Shown here piece by piece: positions 16,525-25,758 of a stretch of 64,000 nt of DNA; within the stretch, counting starts at the first letter, position 1, and each line of letters starts with the position of its first letter. The stretch is from Planctomycetota bacterium. Lineage in GTDB: Bacteria; Planctomycetota; Phycisphaerae; Phycisphaerales; UBA5793. The translations under genes and the position numbers were made by a program. The notes beneath the pieces were generated by a model. It had not been told where the DNA came from. It made no database searches and worked only from the letters and a program-made list of their open reading frames with translations. The stretch is taken from positions 26,833 to 90,832 of the forward strand of contig CAUJHZ010000074.1 in assembly GCA_963205185.1 (NCBI GenBank), in the 5' to 3' direction.

Positions 16525-19488
16525 ATGAGCAGCGAATCGTCCAGTCCCGCTTCCACCCAGGCCCAGGGCGACAAACCGTCCTACAAGCAGACGCTCAATC
16601 TGCCTAAGACGGCATTTCCGATGCGGGCCAACCTGGTCCAGAACGAACCCGCCAGCATGAAGCGGTGGGACGGCATGCGCCTCTACGACACCCTGCGGCA
16701 GTTGTCCGCAGACGAAAGGCGCGACCTCTGGTCCTTCCACGACGGCCCGCCGTACGCCAACGGCTCGATCCACCTCGGCCACCTGCTCAACAAGGTGCTC
16801 AAGGACTTCGTCGTTCGCACCCGCACGATGCAGGGGCTCGACGTGCCGTACGTGCCCGGCTGGGACTGCCACGGCCTGCCCATCGAGCACAAGGTGATGA
16901 CCGAACTCGTCGAGTCGGGCAAGGCCGCCAAACTCGACACGCTCAGCGATGATGATCGGCGCATGGCGGTGCGGCGCGAGTGCCGCAAGTACGCCGAGAA
17001 GTTCATCAAACTGCAGACGGGGCAGATGAGGCAGCTTCTGACCGTTGCGGACTATGACCATCCGTATCTGACCATGCAGCCCGAGTATGAGGCGGCGACG
17101 CTCGAAGTGTTTGCGAACCTCGTCGAGCACGGCCTGGTGTACCGGGCGCTCAAGCCGGTGCACTGGTCGATCGCGAACCAGACGGCGCTGGCCGAGGCTG
17201 AACTGGAGTATTACGACCGGCAGGACCTGTCGGTGTACGTGTGGTTCGAGGTTGAAGATGTGGCGGCCCTGCTCAAGGCGTTCGGGCTGGCCGGCAAGGA
17301 TCCGAAGGAGTTCGCCGACCTCAAGCCGTCGCTGATGATCTGGACCACGACGCCGTGGACGCTGCCGGCGAATCTCGCAGTGGCGGTGCATCCGCGTTAC
17401 GAATACGTGCTGGCGATGATGGGCGGCCGGCCGACGGTGATCGCGGCGGAGTTGTACGCAAAAGTGAAATCGCTGCGCGAGAAGAGCAGCGCGCACGGCG
17501 CCGCTGAACTGGGCCGCTGCAAGGGCGCGGACCTGCTCGGCCTCACGTATCGCCATCCGTTCTGCAATCGCGTTTCGCCGGTGGTTTCCGCCGAATACGT
17601 CACGCTCGAAGACGGCACGGGCCTGGTGCACACGGCGCCAGGACACGGAGCCGAGGACTTCCAGACGGGTCACGCCAACGGGCTCGACATCTACTGCCCC
17701 GTGCGCGCTGACGGCACCTACGACGACACCGTGCCGGATTGGCTCCGCGGCATGGACATCTGGAAAGCGAACGAGGTGATCGCGAAACGGCTTGAAGACG
17801 ATGGCGCGATGTACTTCTCGCACACGTTCACCCACTCTTATCCGCACGACTGGCGCGGCAAGACGCCGGTGATCTTCCGCGCGACGGAGCAGTGGTTTGC
17901 GGCCGTTGATAAGCCCCGCGCCGGCGATCTCGATCTGCGCACGCTGGCGCTGGATCAGACGCGCGATGATGTGAAGTTCTACCCGGAGTGGGGCCGCAAC
18001 CGTATGCGCGGCATGCTCGAAAGCCGGCCGGACTGGTGCCTGAGCCGCCAGCGCGCGTGGGGTCTGCCGATCCCGGCTTTCTTCGACGCCGACGGCAATT
18101 ACCTGCTGACCAGGCGCACCGTCATGTGCGTGGCCGAGAAAGTGCGAGTCAAGGGCAGCGATGCGTGGTTCACAATGAGCCCGGCGCAGTTGCTCGAAGG
18201 CTACGACGCCGCGAGCGATCCCGATGCGCCTGATTCCTTCAAAGCCCAGGCTTGGCAAAGCGTGGGCCCTGAGAGTCTGCGCAAGAGCAGCGACATCTTC
18301 GACGTGTGGTTCGAATCCGGCTGCTCCTGGCACGCAGTCATGGACCAGCGCGGCCAGGCGGATCTCGCGAACGGCAAACCCGTCGAACTCTACCTCGAAG
18401 GCTCTGACCAGCACCGCGGCTGGTTCCAGGTGTCGCTGCTCACCGCTCTGGGCGCCACGGGGCGCGCGCCCTTCAAAGCCCTGCTCACGCACGGCTTCAC
18501 CGTTGACAAAGACGGCAAAAAGATGAGCAAGAGCCTGGGCAACACGATCGAAGTCGAAGACCTGCTCAAGAAGTACGGCGCCGACGTGTGCCGCTGGTGG
18601 GTGGCGTCGATCAACTTCGAGGGCGACATCAAGGTCGATTACTCGCTCTTTGACGTGGCCGGCGAGTCGTACCGCAAGGTGCGCAATACGCTGCGCTTCC
18701 TGCTGAGCAATCTCGACGACTACACGCCCCTTGACCAGCGCGAGACGATGCCCGGCGCCAGTCTCGATGCGTGGGTGCTCGGTGAGTACAACCGCGTGTC
18801 GCAAGAGGTGCGCGCTGCATACGACCGCTACGACTTCCGCGCGGCTCACAGCACTCTGTACGACTTCTGCAATGACACGCTCAGCGCCGTCTATCTCGCC
18901 GCGACCAAGGATCGGCTCTATTGCGACCGGCCCGACAGCATGCGCCGGCGGCGAACGCAGCGGGCGATGTGGGAACTGTGCGACGGGTTGTGCAGGCTGC
19001 TGGCGCCGATCCTGCCGCACACGGCTGACGAGGCGTACCGCTCGCTGTGGAAAGTGGATGCAAAGGACACATCGCGCTGCGTGCAGTTGACGACGTACCT
19101 CGATGCGATTGACGTTTCGGCGGACGCGGCGTGGACGAAGGTCATGGCTGCGCGCGAGGCGTCGCAGCAGACGCTCGAAGCGGCGCGGGCGGCGCAGGTG
19201 ATCGAGAACCCGCTCGACGCCGAGGTGCATGTGCAAGACGCAGACGGCGCCCTGGCGGCGTTCGCCACCCGCTTTGCCGACGCGACGGGCGACTCCTTCG
19301 AGGCTGAATTCGCGGACCTGCTGGGCGTGAGCCGCGTGAAGTTCGTGGGTCCGGGCGCCGCGCGCGTCGTCGCGCTCGCCGACGAGCCTCGCTGCGAGCG
19401 CAGCTGGAAGCGCGATGGAACCGTGAAGCAGCGAAGCGACGGCGGCTGGCTGACGGACCGCGACGCCCAGGCCGTTGGCGTGGCGTAG
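16525..19488 (+). CDS. ileS: Isoleucyl-tRNA synthetase
   Basis: Class Ia synthetase charging tRNA-Ile, 987 residues. HIGH motif is HLGH at 83-86 within PYANGSIHLGHLLNK, and KMSKS is at 666-670. The CP1 editing domain includes WTTTPWTLPAN and GTGLVHTAPGHGAEDF; the anticodon-binding domain includes DFRAAHSTLYDFCN. Start at ATG 16525. The C-terminus is unusual: bacterial enzymes normally end in a four-Cys zinc ribbon (CxRCW...CxRC), but here only one of these Cys remains (EPRCERSWKRDG), and the second pair is absent. Regulation is probably by the upstream isoleucine leader. Downstream is a convergent lipoprotein-like gene 61 nt away. Confidence 0.97.
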   Translation: MSSESSSPASTQAQGDKPSYKQTLNLPKTAFPMRANLVQNEPASMKRWDGMRLYDTLRQLSADERRDLWSFHDGPPYANGSIHLGHLLNKVLKDFVVRTRTMQGLDVPYVPGWDCHGLPIEHKVMTELVESGKAAKLDTLSDDDRRMAVRRECRKYAEKFIKLQTGQMRQLLTVADYDHPYLTMQPEYEAATLEVFANLVEHGLVYRALKPVHWSIANQTALAEAELEYYDRQDLSVYVWFEVEDVAALLKAFGLAGKDPKEFADLKPSLMIWTTTPWTLPANLAVAVHPRYEYVLAMMGGRPTVIAAELYAKVKSLREKSSAHGAAELGRCKGADLLGLTYRHPFCNRVSPVVSAEYVTLEDGTGLVHTAPGHGAEDFQTGHANGLDIYCPVRADGTYDDTVPDWLRGMDIWKANEVIAKRLEDDGAMYFSHTFTHSYPHDWRGKTPVIFRATEQWFAAVDKPRAGDLDLRTLALDQTRDDVKFYPEWGRNRMRGMLESRPDWCLSRQRAWGLPIPAFFDADGNYLLTRRTVMCVAEKVRVKGSDAWFTMSPAQLLEGYDAASDPDAPDSFKAQAWQSVGPESLRKSSDIFDVWFESGCSWHAVMDQRGQADLANGKPVELYLEGSDQHRGWFQVSLLTALGATGRAPFKALLTHGFTVDKDGKKMSKSLGNTIEVEDLLKKYGADVCRWWVASINFEGDIKVDYSLFDVAGESYRKVRNTLRFLLSNLDDYTPLDQRETMPGASLDAWVLGEYNRVSQEVRAAYDRYDFRAAHSTLYDFCNDTLSAVYLAATKDRLYCDRPDSMRRRRTQRAMWELCDGLCRLLAPILPHTADEAYRSLWKVDAKDTSRCVQLTTYLDAIDVSADAAWTKVMAAREASQQTLEAARAAQVIENPLDAEVHVQDADGALAAFATRFADATGDSFEAEFADLLGVSRVKFVGPGAARVVALADEPRCERSWKRDGTVKQRSDGGWLTDRDAQAVGVA

Positions 19489-19549
19489 AGGCGCGGCGTG
19501 CAGACGATGCGCTCGCCCGCGCGGCGACCGGTCTCGTCCAGAGGCCGAT

Positions 19550-20500
19550 TCACTTCACGTGCGGCACGAAGATGAGCACGAAGCGCGTGTCGCCGTCGGG
19601 GCTGACCAGCGCTTCTTCACCGGCGGTGCGGATCCGCGGGCTGGCGGGACCGGCGGGCTGCGGCTGGGCGCCGACCGGCGCGAGCCCGGCTCCTGGTTCT
19701 CCGGCGGGCTTGCCTGGCTCAGCTTCCGGCTCGAGCTGCGGCGGCGCCACCTCCTTCTCGTCGGCCGGCTTGTCTGCGGACGGGGCGGCCGCGACGCCGG
19801 CGGGCGCGATGGCCGTCACCAGCACCGCCCACTCTCCATCGAGATCCATGCGCAGCGCCGACGTCGGAACGTAGACCCCCATGCGTGCTTCGCGCACCGG
19901 ATCGGGCGCAAGCGGGTCGCGGCGCGGCTGGTGAAACTGCACAACCGTCTCGAGCCTCAACATCGGCGCCAGTGAATCGATCAGCGGATAGTCGCGCATC
20001 AGCATGCGGAAGCGGCCGTCGGTGAACTCGCCGATCTCCCCGCCCACGCGCACGAGTCGCGGGGTGTCGAGGCGCGGCGCCGTCACCACCGCTCTCCACT
20101 CGGGCACGAAGCCCAAGTGAATACGTTCGACGATCGGCTCACCCGTGAGCGCCACGAGGAACTCAGTCGACTTCTTCCGATCAGCGAGCAATTCGACGGG
20201 AATGGCGACGACGATCAGCCCCTCGCTGCGAAGGCGGTCCAGTTGCTCGGCGCTGAGCCCCAGCGGCTCGGCGGAGTATGGCGCCAGAACGTCTTCGAGT
20301 TTTTGCTTGTGCCGATACGGCCGGTTGAGGAGGCGATACACCTCCATGCCCTGCTGCATCGAATCCAGAAGCGATGGACCGGGGCCCGAAGCCTGGGCCG
20401 AAGGTTCGACCGCCTCCGACGGCGCCCGGCAGCCGTGGCTCAGGACCAGTGCGGCGGCGGCCAGCAGCACCGCGGCGATACGTCTCACGGAATTGCTCAT
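19550..20500 (-). CDS. Probable lipoprotein, hypothetical
   Basis: A 316-residue exported protein. The N-terminus has a hydrophobic helix ending LSHGC, a plausible but imperfect lipobox with Cys24, followed by a Ser/Glu/Ala-rich spacer. The middle part is alpha/beta with GLVVVAIPVELL-like and YPLIDSLAPMLRLETVVQFHQPR segments; residues after about 230 are Pro/Ala/Glu-rich, then a C-terminal TRFVLIFVPHVK strand. Start at ATG 20500, preceded by GGAACGGAACCCC. I do not recognise the family. It is divergent from hpt across 56 nt. Confidence 0.6.
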   Translation of the reverse strand: MSNSVRRIAAVLLAAAALVLSHGCRAPSEAVEPSAQASGPGPSLLDSMQQGMEVYRLLNRPYRHKQKLEDVLAPYSAEPLGLSAEQLDRLRSEGLIVVAIPVELLADRKKSTEFLVALTGEPIVERIHLGFVPEWRAVVTAPRLDTPRLVRVGGEIGEFTDGRFRMLMRDYPLIDSLAPMLRLETVVQFHQPRRDPLAPDPVREARMGVYVPTSALRMDLDGEWAVLVTAIAPAGVAAAPSADKPADEKEVAPPQLEPEAEPGKPAGEPGAGLAPVGAQPQPAGPASPRIRTAGEEALVSPDGDTRFVLIFVPHVK

Positions 20501-20556
20501 TGGGGTTCCGTTCGTTTCCTCGCTCGACTCGCCCGCCCGACCTCCAATGATACCGG

Positions 20557-21129
20557 ATGCCCCAGGCGTCTCACGCCATGCATGATGATGTCGATCGGGT
20601 GCTGTTCAGCCGGGACGCAATCGCCGCGCGCGTGGCCGAACTGGGCCAGGCGATTGCCGACGACCTCGATGCGCTGGCGGACCATCCGACGGAGGTCATG
20701 CTCGTGCCGGTGCTGACGGGCTCGATGGTGTTCGTGGCCGATCTGATTCGCCACCTGCCGCACAAACTGCGCATCGGGGTGATGAGCGTGAGCAGCTATC
20801 CGGGCCGATCAATCGAGAGCAAGGGAGCGCTCATCCGCGGCGGGCTGCCTGACGACCTCGCCGGCAAGCATGTGCTCATCGTCGATGACATCCTCGACAC
20901 GGGGCAGACGCTCACGCTGGTGCGCGACATCATCGCCGAGCAGCGCCCGGCCGAGGTGCGCACGTGCGTGCTGCTGCGCAAGGACCGGGAGCAGGCACGC
21001 TCCTTTCCCGTCGATTACGTAGGCTTTGACATTCCCGACGAGTTTGTCGTCGGTTACGGGCTCGATTACAACGACTATTACCGCAACCTGCCCGACATCG
21101 TGACCCTGCGAACCGAGGCGCTGCGATGA
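20557..21129 (+). CDS. hpt: Hypoxanthine phosphoribosyltransferase
   Basis: Purine-salvage enzyme converting hypoxanthine/guanine plus PRPP to IMP/GMP, cytoplasmic. The 190-residue length fits. Diagnostic features: PVLTGSMVFVADLIR (the diphosphate-binding loop), VSSYPGRSIESKG (flexible loop), the PRPP motif VLIVDDILDTGQTL near residues 107-120, and the base-binding VDYVGFDIPDEFVVGYGLDYNDYYRNLP. The ATG at 20578 (MHDDVDRV) is an alternative start. The stop overlaps the start of the following membrane-protein gene by 4 nt (ATGA), so the two are translationally coupled. Confidence 0.95.
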   Translation: MPQASHAMHDDVDRVLFSRDAIAARVAELGQAIADDLDALADHPTEVMLVPVLTGSMVFVADLIRHLPHKLRIGVMSVSSYPGRSIESKGALIRGGLPDDLAGKHVLIVDDILDTGQTLTLVRDIIAEQRPAEVRTCVLLRKDREQARSFPVDYVGFDIPDEFVVGYGLDYNDYYRNLPDIVTLRTEALR

Positions 21130-21782
21130 CGTCCCGGCACCATGACGAAATCGACCGCGCGCGGCGCGGCGGACAAACCGGGGCGAAGCGCGGCGGCGGC
21201 GCTGCGGCGGCGCCGACCGCCTATGCCGCAGGCGGCGAGGCCGTCGATGGCATCACGCGGCCGGTGGACCAGGCGCGCGCGGCGCTGCCGGCTGACCTGC
21301 TCGGCGACGATGAGATCATCATCATGTGGCTCAAGCCCAGCCCGCTGTACATCATCCTCGCTTCGCTGGGCAGCCTGGTGCTCATTGCCGCGATCACGCT
21401 GCTGCTGGCGTACCTCGCCACGATCTCCCTGCCCAATGCTGCGTGGTCGGATGGCGATGCATTTCTGTTCGGCGCGACGGTCGCGCTCATCCGTCTCGGC
21501 TGGCAGGCGGCGGAGTGGTGGAGCCAGACCTACGTCCTGACCGACCGGCGCATCATCGCCGTGTATGGCGTGCTCCGTCGGGCTTACTTCCACGCGCCGC
21601 TCCAGCAGATCCAGCACATCGCGGTCATTCAGACCATCCGCGAGCGCGTCTTCGGCCTGGGGACCCTGGCCTTTGCCACCGCGGGCAGCGATCGCTACGA
21701 CGCGGCGTGGCTGAGCCTGGCCGGTCCGTTTGGCGTGTACAAGCAGGTGAACCGGACGATCGACCGGTACGTGCGGCGCTGA
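21126..21782 (+). CDS. PH-domain membrane protein
   Basis: A 218-residue protein with a polar Gly/Ala/Arg-rich N-terminus, two membrane helices (about residues 75-95 and 105-125) and a C-terminal bacterial PH-like domain (YVLTDRRIIAVYGVLRRAYFHAPLQQIQHIAVIQTIRERVFGLGTL), the pattern of bPH_2/DUF304 proteins. The segment LADDEIIIMWLKPSP-like before TM1 is also typical. Coupled to hpt by a 4-nt overlap; a functional link to purine salvage is not known. Ends 11 nt before a strong hairpin. Confidence 0.8.
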   Translation: MTSRHHDEIDRARRGGQTGAKRGGGAAAAPTAYAAGGEAVDGITRPVDQARAALPADLLGDDEIIIMWLKPSPLYIILASLGSLVLIAAITLLLAYLATISLPNAAWSDGDAFLFGATVALIRLGWQAAEWWSQTYVLTDRRIIAVYGVLRRAYFHAPLQQIQHIAVIQTIRERVFGLGTLAFATAGSDRYDAAWLSLAGPFGVYKQVNRTIDRYVRR

Positions 21783-21793
21783 GCAATGAAAAA

Positions 21794-21815
21794 GCCGTCG
21801 GCGTCCGCCGACGGC
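21794..21815. terminator. Bidirectional terminator
   Basis: Perfect 10-bp stem GCCGTCGGCG/CGCCGACGGC with a tight loop, flanked by AAAAA on the left, so minus-strand transcripts end in TTTTT right after the stem. On the plus strand a second T5 lies 9 nt after the stem. It serves the convergent genes ending at 21782 and 21844. Confidence 0.85.
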
Positions 21816-21843
21816 CATAGGCTTTTTACTCGATGCCTGCTCC

Positions 21844-22869
21844 TCACGACCCGCCGTACTGGACGATGTCATCGAAGCGCTTGAGATCGACGTCGCTCCA
21901 GCGGCCATTCTGTTGGGGGCTTTCGACCTGCTGCTTGTCGAAGTAGATGTTGTCCTTGCCGGCTGACATGATGACGTAGCCGCCGCGCGGCGTGGAGTCG
22001 AGCGTGGGGTGACCGGCGATTGCCTGGCAGAGTTCACGGGTCGGTCCCCCGCCGATGGATGACGCCGACTCGGCGAGATAACTGCGGTCGCGCTGGTTCA
22101 CGGGCGTGCCGCCGCTGCGGCCAACGACCAGTGCCGGGGCGCTGGTGTAGCTCTGGAACGACGAGTAGTAGTACGGGGCGGCCTGGCTGGTGTTTCCCGC
22201 CTGAGCCTTGAAGGCGACGACCGCGGGCCGGCCGCCGATGTCACGCAGGCCCTTGGGTTTGGAGCCGCTGTTGGCCCAAAGGATGATCGGCGCGCCGAAG
22301 GCGTCGATGAGATCGGGAAGAGCCCGGTCGCCGTCCTGCGGCAGGTTGTTGGTCACGTCTTCCTGCCCGCCCGAGCCGGCCGTCTGACCGTTGACGTAGT
22401 ACAGGTCGCGCGGGTTGGGTTTGAAGTAAGAATCATACTTCGTGCCGCCGATCGTGGGCCCGAGGCCGATGTCATCGCGCCAGATGTCGATGCCGGCGAG
22501 TTGGAAGGTGTCGCCGCCGTTGGGGTTCAGCCCGCCCATGAGTTCGAGCATGGCGTTTTCGGTGCCGCTCAGTTCGCTGTAATTGTTGTTGTCGCTGGAA
22601 AGTTCGCGCTCACTCAAAGCGCCGGGCTGGCGGTTGTGGGTGAGGACGAAACTGTCCACCGCGTCGCCGAGGTTCTTCATCAGGGCCCGGGTCTGCGTCA
22701 CCTTGCCCTGCAGGCGCACCGCCGCCAGCGCGGGCAGCAGCAGGCCGACGAGCAGGGCGATGATGCCGATGACCACCAGCAGTTCGATGAGCGTAAAGCC
22801 GCTGCGCGCAGGCGCGATGGATCGGCGGCTTCGGGCCGGGATGCGGCGGGAGGGGTTGGAGGTGAACAT
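21844..22869 (-). CDS. Prepilin-type (pseudopilin-like) secreted protein
   Basis: A 341-residue protein with a type IV prepilin signal: a basic leader, then GFTLIELLVVIGIIALLVGLLLPAL, cleaved by prepilin peptidase after the Gly and methylated on Phe. The remainder is a large soluble domain without a motif I recognise; it lacks an obvious minor pilin signature. Start at ATG 22869, with AAAGGA 8 nt upstream; an in-frame GTG lies two codons earlier. Many planctomycetes carry large numbers of such proteins. Terminates at the hairpin 21794-21815. Confidence 0.85.
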   Translation of the reverse strand: MFTSNPSRRIPARSRRSIAPARSGFTLIELLVVIGIIALLVGLLLPALAAVRLQGKVTQTRALMKNLGDAVDSFVLTHNRQPGALSERELSSDNNNYSELSGTENAMLELMGGLNPNGGDTFQLAGIDIWRDDIGLGPTIGGTKYDSYFKPNPRDLYYVNGQTAGSGGQEDVTNNLPQDGDRALPDLIDAFGAPIILWANSGSKPKGLRDIGGRPAVVAFKAQAGNTSQAAPYYYSSFQSYTSAPALVVGRSGGTPVNQRDRSYLAESASSIGGGPTRELCQAIAGHPTLDSTPRGGYVIMSAGKDNIYFDKQQVESPQQNGRWSDVDLKRFDDIVQYGGS

Positions 22870-23097
22870 GATCACGGTCCTTTCCGCGGGTGCGTAACAA
22901 CAGCCTGTCTGAACCGGAGATCGATACGATCACCGGCGCGGCCGCGGCCCGGACCATTGAATGGGTGCTCCGGAGCGGCGGCCATGATCAGCGCGCACGC
23001 CGCCCGCTCATCCGTACCCATAATTTACCACAGGAAGCGGGTGGCGGCACGGGAAAAGTTGCAAAATCGCACAAAATCGCCCCCGGCGCGGCGTGAC

Positions 23098-23442
23098 TCA
23101 CCCGCCCGGGCGCTTCCAGCTGGTGTCCGGGTCCTTCTCCATCGCCCCGGCAGCCATCTCGATGCAGCGGCGGCAGATGCGCACCGTCCCGTCCAGCGGG
23201 CTCTCCCACTGCGGCTCATCGCGCTCCTCCAGGCACATGCGACATTTAAGCCCGGCCAGTTCCTCCGCCCCGCCCCCGCCAAGCACCACCTCGGCGAAGG
23301 CCACCGAAACGCACCGGCCGCAGATCACGCTGCCCTGGTGCCCCTCGACCAGCGGCAGGTCCTCGGTCCACGATGCATGGCAGAAGTCGCACAGCACATC
23401 GGACATCTGCACGTTCTGAGGATCGGTGCCGGGTCGGTACAT
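23098..23442 (-). CDS. Double zinc-ribbon protein
   Basis: A 114-residue protein with four CxxC pairs (Cys18/21, 41/44, 67/70, 90/93), consistent with two zinc ribbons. The patterns CDFCHASWTEDLP and ICGRCV resemble the ClpX-type zinc domain. Start at ATG 23442 (MYRPGTDP); the longer frame overlaps the gene upstream. It lies 13 nt after the stop of the peptide-ABC ATPase gene and so is probably cotranscribed. I do not know its function; a nucleic-acid or protein-binding role is inferred from the ribbons. Confidence 0.7.
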   Translation of the reverse strand: MYRPGTDPQNVQMSDVLCDFCHASWTEDLPLVEGHQGSVICGRCVSVAFAEVVLGGGGAEELAGLKCRMCLEERDEPQWESPLDGTVRICRRCIEMAAGAMEKDPDTSWKRPGG

Positions 23443-23455
23443 CAGGTGCCTCGAT

Positions 23456-24325
<870 letters not shown>

Positions 24326-24432
24326 CGGTGAAGGTTAGGCGGCGCCGGCGGCACTGGACGCCGGCCGCACCGCCCGCAATCGATTGCCGGTTGCCATGCC
24401 GCGACATTCAGATGCTGTTACACTTTCCGCTC

Positions 24433-25614
24433 ATGATTGACGCTCGAACTCGGCGGCAGCATCTTCGGTGGGCTCTCCAACTCACCAGCATTCCCACGGC
24501 GGCGGCGCGCGAGCATCGCGTCATCGACTGGATCAACGACTGGCTCAGCCATCGGCCCAATCTCACGCTGCGCCGCGACAAGGCCGGCAACATGCTCATC
24601 AGCCGCAAGGGCGCCCGGCGCGGCGGGCGGCCGCTGCTGATCACCGCCCATCTCGATCACCCCGCGTTTGTCATCAAGAAAGTGCGCGACAGCCGCACGC
24701 TGCAAGCCGAGTTTCGCGGCGGCGTGCGGCCGCCGTATTTCCGCAAGGCCAAGGTGCGCGTCTACGACGCGAGCGACAAGGCCCATCGCGGCACGGTGAT
24801 TGAACACGGCAAAGGCAAGGTCTTCGACGAAGTCGTCATCCGCCTGAACGAGGCGACCGATGCCGTGCAGGTCGATGACCTCGCCACGTGGGATCTCAAA
24901 CCTGCGCGAGTGCGCAAGGGGCTCATCGAAGCGCCGGCGTGCGACGATCTGATGGGCGTGGCGGCGGCGCTCTCGGTCATGGATGTGCTGCGCACGAGTC
25001 GCGGCGGCGGCGATGTGCGCGTGCTGCTGACTCGATCAGAGGAGATCGGGTTCATCGGCGCGATCGCGGCGTCGCAGAGCGGGCTCATTCCAAAGCGCGC
25101 CAAGGTCATCGCGCTGGAGAACTCTCGGAGTTTCGCCGAGAGCCCCATCGGCGGTGGGCCGATCCTGCGCGTGGGGGATCGGATCAGCATCTTTCACCAC
25201 GGCCTGGCGTTCGAGACGGCGCGGGTGGCCATGGCCATGGAGGCTCGCCGCGGCGGCTTCAAGTGGCAGCGCAAACTCATGCCCGGCGGCGCTTGTGAGG
25301 CGACGACCTTTCAGGCCTACGGATACGAGGCCATCTGCCTGTGCCTGCCGCTGGGCAACTACCACAACATGGCCAACCTGGCCGAGGTGATCGAGGGGAA
25401 AAAGAACGCCAGAGCCCTGATTGCGGCAGAGTTTGTGAGTCAGGCGGATTATCATGGGCTGATCGACTGGCTCGTGGAGTGCGGCCGGGTGCTCACCAGG
25501 CCGGCCCGCCGCGGCCGGACGGACGCCGACGGGGCAACGGCAATTCGGCAGATGATGGAAAAGATTGAGCGTACCAAGGGTTATGTGCTCAGCGAGAGAG
25601 CGGCCCTGATCTAG
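24433..25614 (+). CDS. M42 family metallopeptidase
   Basis: Dinuclear-metal aminopeptidase of the M42 (glutamyl aminopeptidase/DapE-like) family, 393 residues. Metal ligands are visible: LITAHLDHP with His73 and Asp75, the APACDDLMG Asp, the catalytic pair EE at 203-204 in TRSEEIGFIGA, and a C-terminal LGNYHNM His. Start at ATG 24433 (MIDARTRRQHL); the frame is open upstream to 24328 but that part lacks family character. It is divergent from the peptide-ABC ATPase (107 nt apart), a plausible peptide-uptake and degradation pair. Confidence 0.85.
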   Translation: MIDARTRRQHLRWALQLTSIPTAAAREHRVIDWINDWLSHRPNLTLRRDKAGNMLISRKGARRGGRPLLITAHLDHPAFVIKKVRDSRTLQAEFRGGVRPPYFRKAKVRVYDASDKAHRGTVIEHGKGKVFDEVVIRLNEATDAVQVDDLATWDLKPARVRKGLIEAPACDDLMGVAAALSVMDVLRTSRGGGDVRVLLTRSEEIGFIGAIAASQSGLIPKRAKVIALENSRSFAESPIGGGPILRVGDRISIFHHGLAFETARVAMAMEARRGGFKWQRKLMPGGACEATTFQAYGYEAICLCLPLGNYHNMANLAEVIEGKKNARALIAAEFVSQADYHGLIDWLVECGRVLTRPARRGRTDADGATAIRQMMEKIERTKGYVLSERAALI

Positions 25615-25758
25615 ATTGAGGCAGTATGCTGGAACCGCCGCCGACGGCTGCGGCGTATAGAACCCCGTGGGTTGCGTGGACCGGACGCGCCCGATTGCCG
25701 ATGTTTTGCCCGTTGAGGGTCCGCGTCGATCCTCGATTCCCGCCCGGCAAAGCGGGCC

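Noticed and set aside
16429..19236. A 935-codon frame antisense to ileS
   Set aside because: Shadow of the ileS codons. The protein is Arg/His/Val-rich with no recognisable domain.
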